In this document: piece by piece, positions 45,692 to 54,485 of the stretch
Layout of the letters: each line of letters starts with the position of its first letter
Position numbering within the stretch: the stretch's first letter is position 1
Assembly (NCBI GenBank): GCA_041390305.1
Contig: JAWKQE010000019.1
Span: forward strand, 62,001 to 126,000
Direction of reading: 5' to 3'
DNA length: 64,000 bases
Source of the DNA: JACKCR01 sp041390305
GTDB lineage: Bacteria; Eisenbacteria; RBG-16-71-46; CAIMUX01
Notes under the pieces: model-generated
Told to the model about the DNA's origin: nothing
Databases searched by the model: none
What the model saw: the letters and a program-made list of their open reading frames with translations, nothing else
Program-made: the position numbers and the translations under genes

Positions 45692-46330
45692 ATGGTTGGT
45701 CTGATTGGGCGCAAGCTCGGAATGGCCCAGATCTTCGGTGAAAACGGGGTCATGATCCCCGTCACCGTGATCGAAGCCGGCCCGTGCCCGGTCCTCCAGG
45801 TGAAGACCGAGGAGACCGACGGCTATCGCGCCGTGCAGTTGGGCTTCGGCGAGATCGAGGACAAGCGCCTCAATCGCCCGGAGCTCGGGCACATCAAGAA
45901 GCACGGTGGGAAGAACGCGCGGGTCATCCGCGAGTTCCGCGTCGAGGACGGGACCGAGTTCACCTCTGGTGACGTCGTCACCGTCGAGAAGCTCGAGGTC
46001 GGCGCGATCGTCGACGTTGCGGGCATCTCGAAGGGACGTGGCTTCCAGGGTGTTCGCAAGCGCCACGGATTCTCCGGTGGTCCTGCCTCTCACGGAAGCA
46101 AGACGGGAGACCTGCCCGGTTCGGTCGGTGCGAGCGCGTACCCGAACCGTGTTTGGAAGGGCAAGAAGCTCCCCGGCCACATGGGCGACGTCAACGTGAC
46201 GGTTCAGAACCTCAAGGTGGTCCAGATCGATCCGGAGCGGAACCTCGTGCTCGTGCGCGGGGCGGTCCCGGGCGGTCCGCGGTCCCTGGTGACGATCCGC
46301 CTCGCGGTCAAGTCGAAGAAGGGGAACTAG
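45692..46330 (+). CDS. rplC: 50S ribosomal protein L3
   Basis: Early-assembly protein near the peptidyl-transferase centre, 212 aa. It opens MVGLIGRKLGMAQIFGENG, and the long loop KGRGFQGVRKRHGFSGGPASHGSK is intact. A GTAGGAG ribosome-binding sequence precedes it. From here onward the ribosomal genes are free of frameshifts. Confidence 0.98.
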   Translation: MVGLIGRKLGMAQIFGENGVMIPVTVIEAGPCPVLQVKTEETDGYRAVQLGFGEIEDKRLNRPELGHIKKHGGKNARVIREFRVEDGTEFTSGDVVTVEKLEVGAIVDVAGISKGRGFQGVRKRHGFSGGPASHGSKTGDLPGSVGASAYPNRVWKGKKLPGHMGDVNVTVQNLKVVQIDPERNLVLVRGAVPGGPRSLVTIRLAVKSKKGN

Positions 46331-46333
46331 CCG

Positions 46334-46960
46334 ATGGCGAGCGCACAGCTACGCGATCCGTCGGGCGCCGACAAGGGCACCGTCGAGCTGCCGGCCGAGA
46401 TCTTCGAGGCGAAGATCAACCGCCACGTCATGTGGCTCTCGGTCGTCAACTACCAGAACAATCAGCGCCAGGGCACTGTGAAGGTCAAGACGCGGAGCGA
46501 AGTCTCCGGCGGCGGCCCGAAGCCATGGCGCCAGAAGGGTACCGGCCGTGCACGCGCCGGTACGACCCGGAGCAACGTGTGGGTCAAGGGTGGACGGGCG
46601 CACGGTCCGATGCCTCGCGACCACTACAACAAGCTCCCGAAGGGTATGCGCGCGGCCGCGCTTCGTTCCGCCCTCACGGTGCGGGCGAAGGACGGCGCCG
46701 TCACCGTGCTCACCGGTTCCGGTGTGCAGGACGGTAAGACGCGTGAAGTCGTTACGATGCTGAAGGCCCTGGGCCTGAGCGACTCCAAGTGTCTGCTCGT
46801 CGTTCCCGCTGGGGACAACAGTGTGGTGCTCGCCGGTCGGAACCTCCGCGGTTTCGATACCTCGAGCGCCGAGCAGATCAACACCTACGAGGTGCTCTGG
46901 GCGGATCACGTCCTCATCACCGAGGACGCGCTCGCCAGGCTGAAGGAGGTGCGGGGATGA
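46334..46960 (+). CDS. rplD: 50S ribosomal protein L4
   Basis: Lines the exit tunnel; in E. coli it also represses the S10 operon. 208 aa. The tunnel loop region TRSEVSGGGPKPWRQKGTGRAR-like sequence is present (KTRSEVSGGGPKPWRQ). It begins 3 nt after rplC and its stop overlaps the rplW start (ATGA). Confidence 0.97.
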   Translation: MASAQLRDPSGADKGTVELPAEIFEAKINRHVMWLSVVNYQNNQRQGTVKVKTRSEVSGGGPKPWRQKGTGRARAGTTRSNVWVKGGRAHGPMPRDHYNKLPKGMRAAALRSALTVRAKDGAVTVLTGSGVQDGKTREVVTMLKALGLSDSKCLLVVPAGDNSVVLAGRNLRGFDTSSAEQINTYEVLWADHVLITEDALARLKEVRG

Positions 46961-47253
46961 GCCGCAAGGACCCGCGACAGATCATCCGTCGTCCTGTCAT
47001 CAGCGAGAAGATGACCCAGCTTCGGACGGGCGCGAACACCTACGTGTTCGTAGTCGATCCGGTGGCGAACAAGATCGAGATCGCCCGGGCGATCGAAGAG
47101 ATCTTCGATGTGAAGGTGACGCAGGTGCGGACCCAGAATTACGCCGGCAAGACGCGGCGGATGCGCACCTCGATCGGACGCAAGCCCGATTGGAAGAAGG
47201 CCATCGTCACTCTGGAAGGCGATCAGTCAATCGAGATCTTCGACCAGGTCTAG
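46957..47253 (+). CDS. rplW: 50S ribosomal protein L23
   Basis: Exit-site protein that docks trigger factor and SRP. 98 aa, starting at the ATGA overlap with rplD (MSRKDPRQIIRRPVISEKM). The loop NYAGKTRRMRTSIGRKPDWKKA is conserved. Confidence 0.97.
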   Translation: MSRKDPRQIIRRPVISEKMTQLRTGANTYVFVVDPVANKIEIARAIEEIFDVKVTQVRTQNYAGKTRRMRTSIGRKPDWKKAIVTLEGDQSIEIFDQV

Positions 47254-47290
47254 AGTTGTCGACCTGGAGTAGACGCGGAGAGCGATCAGC

Positions 47291-48118
47291 ATGGGATTGA
47301 AGAAGTTCAAGCCGACCACACCGGCGCTACGGTACAAGACCGTCTCGGACTTCGCGGACATCACCAAGTCCGAGCCCGAGAAGTCGTTGCTTCGTCCGCT
47401 CAAGAAGAGCGGCGGACGCAACAACCACGGTCGGGTAACGGCGTGGTGCCGCGGTGGCGGTCACAAGCGTCGTTATCGGCTCATCGATTTCCGTCGTGAG
47501 AAGCACGGCATCCCGGCCAAGGTGGCTTCGATCGAGTACGACCCGAACCGGTCCGCTCGCATCGCGCTCCTCCACTACGTGGACGGAGAGAAGCGGTACA
47601 TCGTGGCCCCGCTCGGGCTCGGCGTGGGGGAGGAGATCATCTCCGGTCCCAAGGTCGAGGTGAAGAACGGCAACGCAATGCCGGTGGGTGACGTTCCGCT
47701 TGGTACGTCGATCCACAACCTGGAGCTCATCCCTGGAAAGGGTGCTCAGGTCGCGCGCGGGGCCGGTGCCGAGTGTCAGCTCATGGCGAAGGAAGGCAAG
47801 TACGCGACCGTGCGGCTCCCTTCCGGTGAGATGCGGATGTTCGACCTCCGGTGCTACTGCACGATCGGCAAGGTCGGAAACATCGATCACGAGAACGAGG
47901 TCGTGGGCAAGGCGGGCAAGACCCGTTGGCTCGGACGTCGTCCCTCCGTTCGTGGCGTCGTGATGAACCCGCACGATCACCCGATGGGTGGTGGTGAAGG
48001 GCGGACCTCCGGAGGTCGTCATCCTTGTACTCCGTGGGGTAAGCCGACCAAGGGTCTCAAGACGCGGAAGAAGAAGCTGTCCGACAAGCTCATCGTTCGT
48101 CGGCGGAAGAAGAAGTAA
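47291..48118 (+). CDS. rplB: 50S ribosomal protein L2
   Basis: Core 23S-binding protein needed for subunit association and peptidyl transfer. 275 aa. GRNNHGRVTAWCRGGGHKRRYR near the start is characteristic, as is the C-terminal RGVVMNPHDHPMGGGEGRTSGGRHP loop with its conserved histidine. Confidence 0.98.
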   Translation: MGLKKFKPTTPALRYKTVSDFADITKSEPEKSLLRPLKKSGGRNNHGRVTAWCRGGGHKRRYRLIDFRREKHGIPAKVASIEYDPNRSARIALLHYVDGEKRYIVAPLGLGVGEEIISGPKVEVKNGNAMPVGDVPLGTSIHNLELIPGKGAQVARGAGAECQLMAKEGKYATVRLPSGEMRMFDLRCYCTIGKVGNIDHENEVVGKAGKTRWLGRRPSVRGVVMNPHDHPMGGGEGRTSGGRHPCTPWGKPTKGLKTRKKKLSDKLIVRRRKKK

Positions 48119-48136
48119 GAGAGGCGAGGCGATCCC

Positions 48137-48412
48137 ATGGCGCGTTCTGTAAAGAAGGGCCCGTACGTCGACATGACGCTCGTCACGAGGATTCGTGACA
48201 TGAACAAGTCCGGCGCGAAGAAGGTCGTCCGTACTTGGGCACGGAGCTGCACGATCATGCCGGAGTTCGTAGGGCACACCCTCGCGGTGCACAACGGGAA
48301 CAAGTTCATTCCGATCTACGTGTCCGAGAACATGGTCGGCCACAAGATCGGTGAGTTCGCTCCGACACGGACCTTCCGGGGTCACGCGAAGTCGGACAAG
48401 GTCTCGCGGTGA
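48137..48412 (+). CDS. rpsS: 30S ribosomal protein S19
   Basis: Head protein of the 30S subunit, 91 aa. MARSVKKGPYVDMTLVTRI opens it, and RTWARSCTIMPEFVGHTLAVHNG is the conserved core. It lies 18 nt after rplB. Confidence 0.98.
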   Translation: MARSVKKGPYVDMTLVTRIRDMNKSGAKKVVRTWARSCTIMPEFVGHTLAVHNGNKFIPIYVSENMVGHKIGEFAPTRTFRGHAKSDKVSR

Positions 48413-48439
48413 CCGCCGAGGCGAAGGAGCTTTAGAACG

Positions 48440-48775
48440 ATGCAGTCGAGAGCCGTTGCACGATTCGTCCGAGTCTCTCCGCGGAAGGCGGACCGCGTGC
48501 TCTGCCTGATTCGCGGGCTCAACGTGAGCCGCGCGCAGGAAGTGCTCGCGTTCACCACGCGGCCGATCGCTCGGGACATCGACAAGGTCCTGAAGAGCGC
48601 GGTTGCGAATGCGGTCCACAAGGACGAGACCCTGGATCCCGAAACGCTGCGCGTGAAGATGGCTGTCGCCGGCGCGGGACCGACGCTCAAGCGGATTCGG
48701 CCGCGCGCCCAGCGCCGGGCCAACCGGATCCTCAAGCGGACGAGCCACATCACCATCGTGGTGGGAGACGAGTAA
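48440..48775 (+). CDS. rplV: 50S ribosomal protein L22
   Basis: Exit-tunnel protein, 111 aa. VRVSPRKADRVLCLIRGLNV opens the fold, and the tunnel hairpin region GPTLKRIRPRAQRRANRILKR is present. Its stop shares one base with the rpsC start (TAATG). Confidence 0.97.
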   Translation: MQSRAVARFVRVSPRKADRVLCLIRGLNVSRAQEVLAFTTRPIARDIDKVLKSAVANAVHKDETLDPETLRVKMAVAGAGPTLKRIRPRAQRRANRILKRTSHITIVVGDE

Positions 48776-49473
48776 TGGGACAGAAAACGCATCCGATCGG
48801 CTTTCGCCTCGGAGTGATCAAGACCTGGGACTCTCGTTGGTTCGCCAACCGTGAGTACGCCGACCTCCTCCAGGAAGACCTGAGGATCCGGCGCTACATC
48901 GAAAAGCGGCTGCCGAACAGCGGTATCTCCAAGATCGTGATCGAGCGTCGCGGTGGTGCGAAGGTCGACGTGACCATCCACACGGCGAAGCCGGGCGTGG
49001 TCATCGGCCGGAGCGGCGCGCAGGTGAATCAGATCCGCGACGAGCTCCAGCACGCGTTCAAGCGCGAGATCTTCATCGACATCAAGTCGGTGGACAATCC
49101 GGACATGGACGCCCACCTCGTGGCCGAGAACATCGCTCGGCAGCTCGAGGCGAGGGTCTCCTTCCGTCGCGCGATGAAGAAGGCGGTTTCCTCCACGATG
49201 CGTTCCGGCGCGGAAGGCATCCGCGTGCGGGCGGCAGGCCGTCTCGGTGGCGCGGAGATGGCGCGGGTGGAGAAGTACCGTGAGGGTCGGGTTCCGCTGC
49301 ACACGCTGCGGGCCGACATCGACTATGCCCAGGTCACCGCGGTGACTGCGTACGGCGCCATCGGAGTGAAGGTCTGGATCTTCCACGGTGAAGTGCTCGA
49401 TGGTGGGGAGATGGAAGCGAAGCCTACGCGTGAGGCGGCGCAGCCCGCGGGTGGCGGTGGACGCCGGAGGTAG
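48775..49473 (+). CDS. rpsC: 30S ribosomal protein S3
   Basis: mRNA-entry protein with helicase function, 232 aa. MGQKTHPIGFRLGVIKTWDS is the typical start, followed by the KH domain (KPGVVIGRSGAQVNQIRDEL). A short Gly/Arg tail (AAQPAGGGGRRR) ends it. Overlaps rplV by one base. Confidence 0.98.
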   Translation: MGQKTHPIGFRLGVIKTWDSRWFANREYADLLQEDLRIRRYIEKRLPNSGISKIVIERRGGAKVDVTIHTAKPGVVIGRSGAQVNQIRDELQHAFKREIFIDIKSVDNPDMDAHLVAENIARQLEARVSFRRAMKKAVSSTMRSGAEGIRVRAAGRLGGAEMARVEKYREGRVPLHTLRADIDYAQVTAVTAYGAIGVKVWIFHGEVLDGGEMEAKPTREAAQPAGGGGRRR

Positions 49474-49479
49474 TTTCCC

Positions 49480-49893
49480 ATGTTGATGCCGAAGCGGACA
49501 AAGCACCGCAAGATGATGCGCGGACGGATGAACGGTATCGCCTACCGCGGCAGCTCGATTGCGTTCGGCGACTTCGCCCTCAAGGCAGTCGAGCCGGCCT
49601 GGATCACGAGCCGTCAGATCGAAGCCGCGCGTGTCGCCATCAACCGTCACGTCAAGCGTGGCGGAAAGATGTGGATCCGGATCTTCCCGGACAAGCCGAT
49701 CACGCAGAAGCCTGCGGAAACGCGAATGGGTAAGGGTAAGGGTAACCCCGAGGGTTGGGTCGCGGTGGTCAAGCCGGGACGTATTCTCTTCGAGATCCAA
49801 GGGGTTCCGGAGAAGCTGGCCCGCGACGCGATGGCTCTCGGGGCTCAGAAGCTCCCGGTGAAGACCAAGTTCCTCGTTCGCGAGAAGCACTAA
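49480..49893 (+). CDS. rplP: 50S ribosomal protein L16
   Basis: Organises the A-site tRNA elbow contact, 137 aa. MLMPKRTKHRKMMRGRMNG is the classical N-terminus, and GKGKGNPEGWVAVVKPGRILFE the conserved loop. 6 nt after rpsC. Confidence 0.98.
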   Translation: MLMPKRTKHRKMMRGRMNGIAYRGSSIAFGDFALKAVEPAWITSRQIEAARVAINRHVKRGGKMWIRIFPDKPITQKPAETRMGKGKGNPEGWVAVVKPGRILFEIQGVPEKLARDAMALGAQKLPVKTKFLVREKH

Positions 49894-49905
49894 GGAGTGG
49901 CAGCG

Positions 49906-50109
49906 ATGAAGAACAAGTCTGCCGAGCTGAGAGCTCTCACCGTTGCCGGCCTGGAGGAGCGCCTCCAGAAGCTGGTCGAAGAGCAGTTCAACCTGCGTTT
50001 CCGCAACTCGATGAGCCAGCTCGAGGATCCGACCTCACTGAGGACGGTCCGTCGGAGCATCGCGCGGGTCAAGACGGTCCTGAACGAGAAGCGTCGGGCT
50101 GAGGCGTAA
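49906..50109 (+). CDS. rpmC: 50S ribosomal protein L29
   Basis: Two-helix exit-site protein, 67 aa. I prefer ATG 49906 (MKNKSAELRALTVAGLEERL) because AAGGAG at 49891-49896 is well spaced from it; a GTG at 49897 lies too close. LKEELFNLRFR-type helix is seen as LVEEQFNLRFRNSMSQLEDP. Confidence 0.95.
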   Translation: MKNKSAELRALTVAGLEERLQKLVEEQFNLRFRNSMSQLEDPTSLRTVRRSIARVKTVLNEKRRAEA

Positions 50110-50119
50110 GGAAGTAGGA

Positions 50120-50380
50120 ATGAGCGAGACTCGATCGAATCGTAAGGTCCGCGAAGGGGTCGTGGTCAGCAACAAGGCCGACCGCACCATCGTCGTCGCG
50201 GAGTCGAAGAAGGTTCCGCACCCGCTCTACAAGCGGTACGTGTCGCGGACGAAGAAGTTCTACGCGCACGACGAGAACAACGAGTGCAACATCGGCGACA
50301 CCGTCCGGATCATGGAGACCCGGCCGATGAGCAAGATGAAGCGCTGGCGCCTGGTCTCGGTCCTCGTGAAGGCACGGTAG
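50120..50380 (+). CDS. rpsQ: 30S ribosomal protein S17
   Basis: Primary 16S-binding OB-fold protein, 86 aa. VREGVVVSNKADRTIVVAESKKVPHPLYKRY and the closing IMETRPMSKMKRWRLV are conserved. 10 nt after rpmC. Confidence 0.97.
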   Translation: MSETRSNRKVREGVVVSNKADRTIVVAESKKVPHPLYKRYVSRTKKFYAHDENNECNIGDTVRIMETRPMSKMKRWRLVSVLVKAR

Positions 50381-50389
50381 GAGAATCCC

Positions 50390-50758
50390 ATGATCCAGAT
50401 GCAGACCATGCTCACGATCTCGGACAACTCGGGGGCCCGCCGTGCGATGTGCATCAAGGTGCTCGGGGGCTCGAAGAAGCGCTACGGTCGGGTAGGCGAC
50501 ATCATCGTCGTCGCGATCAAGGACGCGCTGCCGGGAGCGAACGTGAAGAAGGGCGAAGTCGCCCAGGCTGTGATCGTCCGTACGAAGAAGGAAGTCCGTC
50601 GGAAGGACGGGTCCTACATCCGGTTCGACGAGAACGCCGCTGTCCTCATCAACAAGGACAAGGAGCCGCGCGGGACCCGTATATTCGGTCCTGTTGCGCG
50701 CGAGCTGCGCGAGAAGGAGTTCATGAAGATCGTCTCCCTCGCGCCCGAGGTCATCTAG
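50390..50758 (+). CDS. rplN: 50S ribosomal protein L14
   Basis: Interface protein contacting 16S helix 14, 122 aa. MIQMQTMLTISDNSGARR opens it, and FDENAAVLINKDKEPRGTRIFGPVARELR is near-universal. 9 nt after rpsQ. Confidence 0.98.
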   Translation: MIQMQTMLTISDNSGARRAMCIKVLGGSKKRYGRVGDIIVVAIKDALPGANVKKGEVAQAVIVRTKKEVRRKDGSYIRFDENAAVLINKDKEPRGTRIFGPVARELREKEFMKIVSLAPEVI

Positions 50759-50794
50759 CGGCGTTCGCGGAACGCGGGCGAGCTTCTTGGAGGA

Positions 50795-51118
50795 ATGATG
50801 AAGATCCGCAAGGGCGACAAGGTCATCGTACTGAGCGGTGACGACAAGGGCCGGACCGGTAAGGTCATCCACGTCGATCCCGATGGCCGCAAGGTCATCG
50901 TGGAGAAGGTGCGGCTCGTGAAGCGCCACCACAAGCCGGGCCGGCTCGGACTCCAGGGCGGAATCCTGGAGAAGGAAGCCTACATTCCGGTGTCGAAGGT
51001 CGCGTTGGTGGACAAGAAGGGGAACCCCACCCGGGTTCGGATGGAGACCCAGAAGGACGGCAGCCGGGTGCGCATCGCCGTGACCACTGGCGAGACGATC
51101 GAGACCCCGAAGGGTTGA
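50795..51118 (+). CDS. rplX: 50S ribosomal protein L24
   Basis: Assembly-initiator protein with a KOW motif (MKIRKGDKVIVLSGDDKGRTG). 107 aa. The ribosome-binding site is TTGGAGG. The C-terminus (TTGETIETPKG) is normal. Confidence 0.97.
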   Translation: MMKIRKGDKVIVLSGDDKGRTGKVIHVDPDGRKVIVEKVRLVKRHHKPGRLGLQGGILEKEAYIPVSKVALVDKKGNPTRVRMETQKDGSRVRIAVTTGETIETPKG

Positions 51119-51170
51119 CCGAGACCGGCCTCAGTGCGGCATTGGGGCCGCGCGAGGTTGTGAGGAGATC

Positions 51171-51791
51171 ATGGCAAAGAAGAACGAGAGCGCCGAGAGC
51201 GGCGGAAAGAAGAAGGGCGGGGTCGAGATCGGCACGATCGACCCGGGTGCCCCGTCGCCGAGCCGGGCCTACTACAAGGACAAGGTTGCGGGCCAGCTGG
51301 CCGAGCGCTTCCAGTACAAGTCGTCCATGCAGATCCCGAAGCTGCTGAAGATCGTGGTCAACATGGGCGTCGGTGACGCGGTCGCGAACTCGAAGCTGCT
51401 CGACTCGGCGGTCGACGAACTCGCCCTCATCACGGGCCAGAAGCCGTCGATTCGTCGCGCCAAGAAGTCGATCGCAACGTTCAAGCTGCGTGAAGGCCAG
51501 CCCATCGGGGCCAAGGTCACGCTGCGGGGCGCCCGGATGTGGGAGTTCTTCGACCGTCTGACGATGGTCGCGATCCCTCGTATCCGCGACTTCCGTGGTC
51601 TCCCGAGCCGTTCGTTCGACGGACGGGGGAACTACACGTTCGGTCTCAAGGAACAGGTCGTCTTCCCGGAAATCGACTACGACAAGGTGGAGAAGGTCCG
51701 GGGCATGGATATCACTCTGGTCACGAGCGCGCCGACGGACGAGGAGGGTCTCGAACTCCTCAAGGCGCTCAACTGGCCGTTCCGGAAGTAG
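51171..51791 (+). CDS. rplE: 50S ribosomal protein L5 with short basic N-terminal extension
   Basis: 5S rRNA-binding protein at the central protuberance. 206 aa, about 25 longer than usual because of an N-terminal Lys/Gly/Ser leader (MAKKNESAESGGKKKGG). The normal core starts at RAYYKDKVAGQLAERFQY. The P-site loop RIRDFRGLPSRSFDGRGNYTFG is intact. rpsN, expected next, is missing; rpsH starts 18 nt later. Confidence 0.97.
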   Translation: MAKKNESAESGGKKKGGVEIGTIDPGAPSPSRAYYKDKVAGQLAERFQYKSSMQIPKLLKIVVNMGVGDAVANSKLLDSAVDELALITGQKPSIRRAKKSIATFKLREGQPIGAKVTLRGARMWEFFDRLTMVAIPRIRDFRGLPSRSFDGRGNYTFGLKEQVVFPEIDYDKVEKVRGMDITLVTSAPTDEEGLELLKALNWPFRK

Positions 51792-51809
51792 CCTCGGAGG
51801 AGTCTGGAA

Positions 51810-52208
51810 ATGAGCGTTTCCGATCCGATCGCGGACATGCTGACTTGCATTCGCAACGCAGCCCGCGCGAATCACAAGAAAGTGGACTTCCCTGCTTCCC
51901 GCGTGAAGGAAGAGATCCTCAAGGTTCTCATGCGTGAGAAGTACATCCGCAACTATCGGCGGATCGAGGACGACAAGCAGGGGATGCTCCGGGTCTACCT
52001 GTCCTACGACCCCGAAGTCGGCTCCGTGATCGGGCACCTTCGCCGGATCAGCACGCCGGGTCGTCGGATCTACGTCGGAAGCAGCGAGGTACCGCGGGTC
52101 CAGAACGGACTCGGTACCGCGATCCTCTCGACCTCCCATGGGGTCCTGACGGACAAAGAAGCTCGCGAAAAGGGCATCGGCGGGGAGCTCCTCGCCGAGG
52201 TCTACTGA
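51810..52208 (+). CDS. rpsH: 30S ribosomal protein S8
   Basis: Central-domain 16S-binding protein; the E. coli homologue represses the spc operon. 132 aa. MSVSDPIADMLTCIRNAARA begins it, and STSHGVLTDKEAREKGIGGELL ends it as expected. Confidence 0.98.
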   Translation: MSVSDPIADMLTCIRNAARANHKKVDFPASRVKEEILKVLMREKYIRNYRRIEDDKQGMLRVYLSYDPEVGSVIGHLRRISTPGRRIYVGSSEVPRVQNGLGTAILSTSHGVLTDKEAREKGIGGELLAEVY

Positions 52209-52228
52209 TCCCGCTGGGGGAGGCAACG

Positions 52229-52765
52229 ATGTCACGCGTAGGGAAGAAGCCGATTCCGATTCCGAAGGGGGTGACTGTCACCCTCGCTCCGGGAAAGGTC
52301 ACGGCCAAGGGACCGAAGGGTGAGCTCTCCTTCGACTACGTTCCGGGCCTCGACGTTCGGCAGGATGGCGACGATCTGGTCGTCGACAACAACATCGGCC
52401 CGAAGGGCGGCCCGATCTGGGGGACGACTCGTGCCCGCATCTCGAACATCGTCGAGGGCGTGAGCAAGGGCTTCGAGAAGTCTCTCGAGATCATCGGAAC
52501 CGGTTGGCGCGCGGCCAAGGCCGGGAACGATGTCGAGGTCTACATCGGATACAACCATCCGGTGCTGGTGAAGATGCCGGAAGGCATCACGGCCGAGGTG
52601 GTCGATCGTCCGCCCAAGATCACGATCAAGGGTGCGAAGAAGGAAGTTGTCGGCCAGGTTGCGGCCGACATCCGCAAGATCCGTCCGCCGGAGCCTTTCC
52701 TCGGCAAGGGTATCCGTTACGAAGGTGAGTACGTCCGGCGGAAGGCCGGTAAGTCTGCGGGTTGA
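52229..52765 (+). CDS. rplF: 50S ribosomal protein L6
   Basis: Two-domain protein at the sarcin-ricin loop, 178 aa. MSRVGKKPIPIPKGVTVTL and the C-terminal IRPPEPFLGKGIRYEGEYVRRKAGKSAG are typical. Confidence 0.98.
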   Translation: MSRVGKKPIPIPKGVTVTLAPGKVTAKGPKGELSFDYVPGLDVRQDGDDLVVDNNIGPKGGPIWGTTRARISNIVEGVSKGFEKSLEIIGTGWRAAKAGNDVEVYIGYNHPVLVKMPEGITAEVVDRPPKITIKGAKKEVVGQVAADIRKIRPPEPFLGKGIRYEGEYVRRKAGKSAG

Positions 52766-52786
52766 TCCCCGTAGCGGAGCGAATCG

Positions 52787-53158
52787 ATGTCTAGCATTTC
52801 ACAGAAGCGCAAAGAGGGCCAGGACCGGCGTCACCGTCGGATCCGGGTCAAGCTCTCCGGGACTCCTGAGCGGCCACGTCTCGCTGTGCGTCGGACCGAC
52901 AAGCACATCTACGCTCAGCTCGTGGACGACGAGAGCGGTCGCTCTCTCGGCATGACCTCGTCGCTCGATCCCACGATCAAGGGCGAGATGTCGGGGAAGA
53001 CGAAGTCGGAGCGCTGTCAGCTCGTCGGCAAGCGGATCGCAGAGATCGCGAAGGAGAAGGGGATCGTCAAGGTCGCCTTCGATCGCGGCGGTCACATCTA
53101 TCACGGTCGGGTCAAGGCCCTCGCAGAGTCCGCTCGCGAGGGCGGGCTCGAGTTCTGA
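52787..53158 (+). CDS. rplR: 50S ribosomal protein L18
   Basis: 5S rRNA-binding protein, 123 aa. RRHRRIRVKLSGTPERPRLAV and VAFDRGGHIYHGRVKALAES are conserved blocks. 21 nt after rplF. Confidence 0.97.
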   Translation: MSSISQKRKEGQDRRHRRIRVKLSGTPERPRLAVRRTDKHIYAQLVDDESGRSLGMTSSLDPTIKGEMSGKTKSERCQLVGKRIAEIAKEKGIVKVAFDRGGHIYHGRVKALAESAREGGLEF

Positions 53159-53178
53159 GCCGAGCAGGAGGAGATGGA

Positions 53179-53826
53179 GTGAAAGGGGACAGGCCCGAAA
53201 GGCGAGATCGCCGCGACCGCGGAGAGCGGAGTGGTGGCGACTGGAACGCCCAGCCCGAGTTCGCGGAGCGCGTGATCCACATCAATCGCGTGGCCAAGGT
53301 GGTCAAGGGTGGTCGTCGCTTCAGCTTCACTGCGCTCGTCGCGGTGGGCAACCAGTCCGGTCGCGTCGGCGTCGGACACGGCAAGGCGAACGAAGTACCC
53401 GACGCGATCCGCAAGGCTGGTGAGGCCGCGCGGAAGAACATGGTCACCGTCCCGATGGTGAAGGGCACGATCCCCCACACCGTCGTCGGTGAGTTCGGTG
53501 CCGGTCGCGTGCTCCTCAAGCCCGCCTCCGAAGGTACCGGAGTCATCGCGGGAGGAGGCGTCCGCGCCGTCCTCGAGGTGGCCGGGATCCACGACGTTCT
53601 CACGAAGAACCTCGGATCCAGCAACTACCACAACTCGGTCAAGGCGACGATGGAAGGGCTCCGTTCCCTCCGCAAGGCTGCGACCGTAGCCAAGCTCCGG
53701 GGACTCCCCGTGAGCCACTTCCTGGGTGAGAAGAAGGCGGCACCGGCCATGACGGCTGCGGCGCCTGTCGTGACGGTGACGGAGGCTTCGGATGAGCAAG
53801 CGTCTCAAGATCAAGCAGACTCGTAG
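53179..53826 (+). CDS. rpsE: 30S ribosomal protein S5, overlapping rpmD
   Basis: Fidelity protein of the 30S body, 215 aa. The GTG at 53179 follows AGGAGGAGATGGA; an ATG just upstream is stopped at once. FTALVAVGNQSGRVGVGHGKA is the conserved double-stranded-RNA-binding core. An extra Ala/Val/Glu tail of about 35 residues (KKAAPAMTAAAPVV...) runs past the usual end and overlaps the start of rpmD by 35 nt. Confidence 0.97.
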   Translation: MKGDRPERRDRRDRGERSGGDWNAQPEFAERVIHINRVAKVVKGGRRFSFTALVAVGNQSGRVGVGHGKANEVPDAIRKAGEAARKNMVTVPMVKGTIPHTVVGEFGAGRVLLKPASEGTGVIAGGGVRAVLEVAGIHDVLTKNLGSSNYHNSVKATMEGLRSLRKAATVAKLRGLPVSHFLGEKKAAPAMTAAAPVVTVTEASDEQASQDQADS

Positions 53827-53977
53827 CGCCATCAACCGGCACGAGTCGCAGAAGCGGACGATCCGGGCGCTCGGTATTCGCCGGCTCCAGCACGAGGTCG
53901 TTCAGCCGGACAACCCGCAGATTCGCGGCATGATCTTCAAGGTCCAACACCTCGTCGAGGTGGAGGAAATCGACTGA
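53792..53977 (+). CDS. rpmD: 50S ribosomal protein L30
   Basis: Small 23S-binding protein, 61 aa (MSKRLKIKQTRSAINRHESQ). A GGAGG six nt before the ATG supports this start although it lies inside the rpsE frame. The overlap of 35 nt is long for bacterial ribosomal genes and suggests translational coupling. Confidence 0.95.
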   Translation: MSKRLKIKQTRSAINRHESQKRTIRALGIRRLQHEVVQPDNPQIRGMIFKVQHLVEVEEID

Positions 53978-54018
53978 GCCCCGGGCTCCGTCGGTTTTCT
54001 CTGTAGGGAGTCGTCCCG

Positions 54019-54471
54019 ATGAAGTTGAATGAGCTGCGCCCGGCCAAGGGTGCGACGAAGGGTCGGAAGCGCGTCGGTCGCGGTCAGGGTTCCGGATGGG
54101 GCCACACCGCGGGCAAGGGAGAGAAGGGCCAGAAGGCCCGCTCCGGCGGTGCTCCGCACAAGTGGTTCGAGGGTGGCCAGATGCCCCTCATTCGGCGTGT
54201 TCCCAAGATGGGATTCCACAGCCCGAATCGGGTGGAGTATCAGGTCGTCAATCTCTCCGACCTGCGCCGGTTCGACGCGGGCAGCGAGGTGACGGTCGCG
54301 ACTCTTCTCGAGGCGAAGCTCGTCCGGAAGAAGACCGCGCCGGTGAAGATCCTCGCCAAGGGTGAGATCGACCGTGCTCTCAAGATCAAGGTGCACGCGG
54401 CCAGTGATGCGGCCAAGGCGAAGATCGAAGCTGCCGGTGGTAGCGTGGACGTTCTCGGTACAGGGAAGTAA
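54019..54471 (+). CDS. rplO: 50S ribosomal protein L15
   Basis: Late-assembly protein, 150 aa. MKLNELRPAKGATKGRKRVGRG and the Gly-rich GSGWGHTAGKGEKGQKARSGG loop are typical. secY follows in the usual order. Confidence 0.98.
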   Translation: MKLNELRPAKGATKGRKRVGRGQGSGWGHTAGKGEKGQKARSGGAPHKWFEGGQMPLIRRVPKMGFHSPNRVEYQVVNLSDLRRFDAGSEVTVATLLEAKLVRKKTAPVKILAKGEIDRALKIKVHAASDAAKAKIEAAGGSVDVLGTGK

Positions 54472-54485
54472 GGGAGCCACCACGG

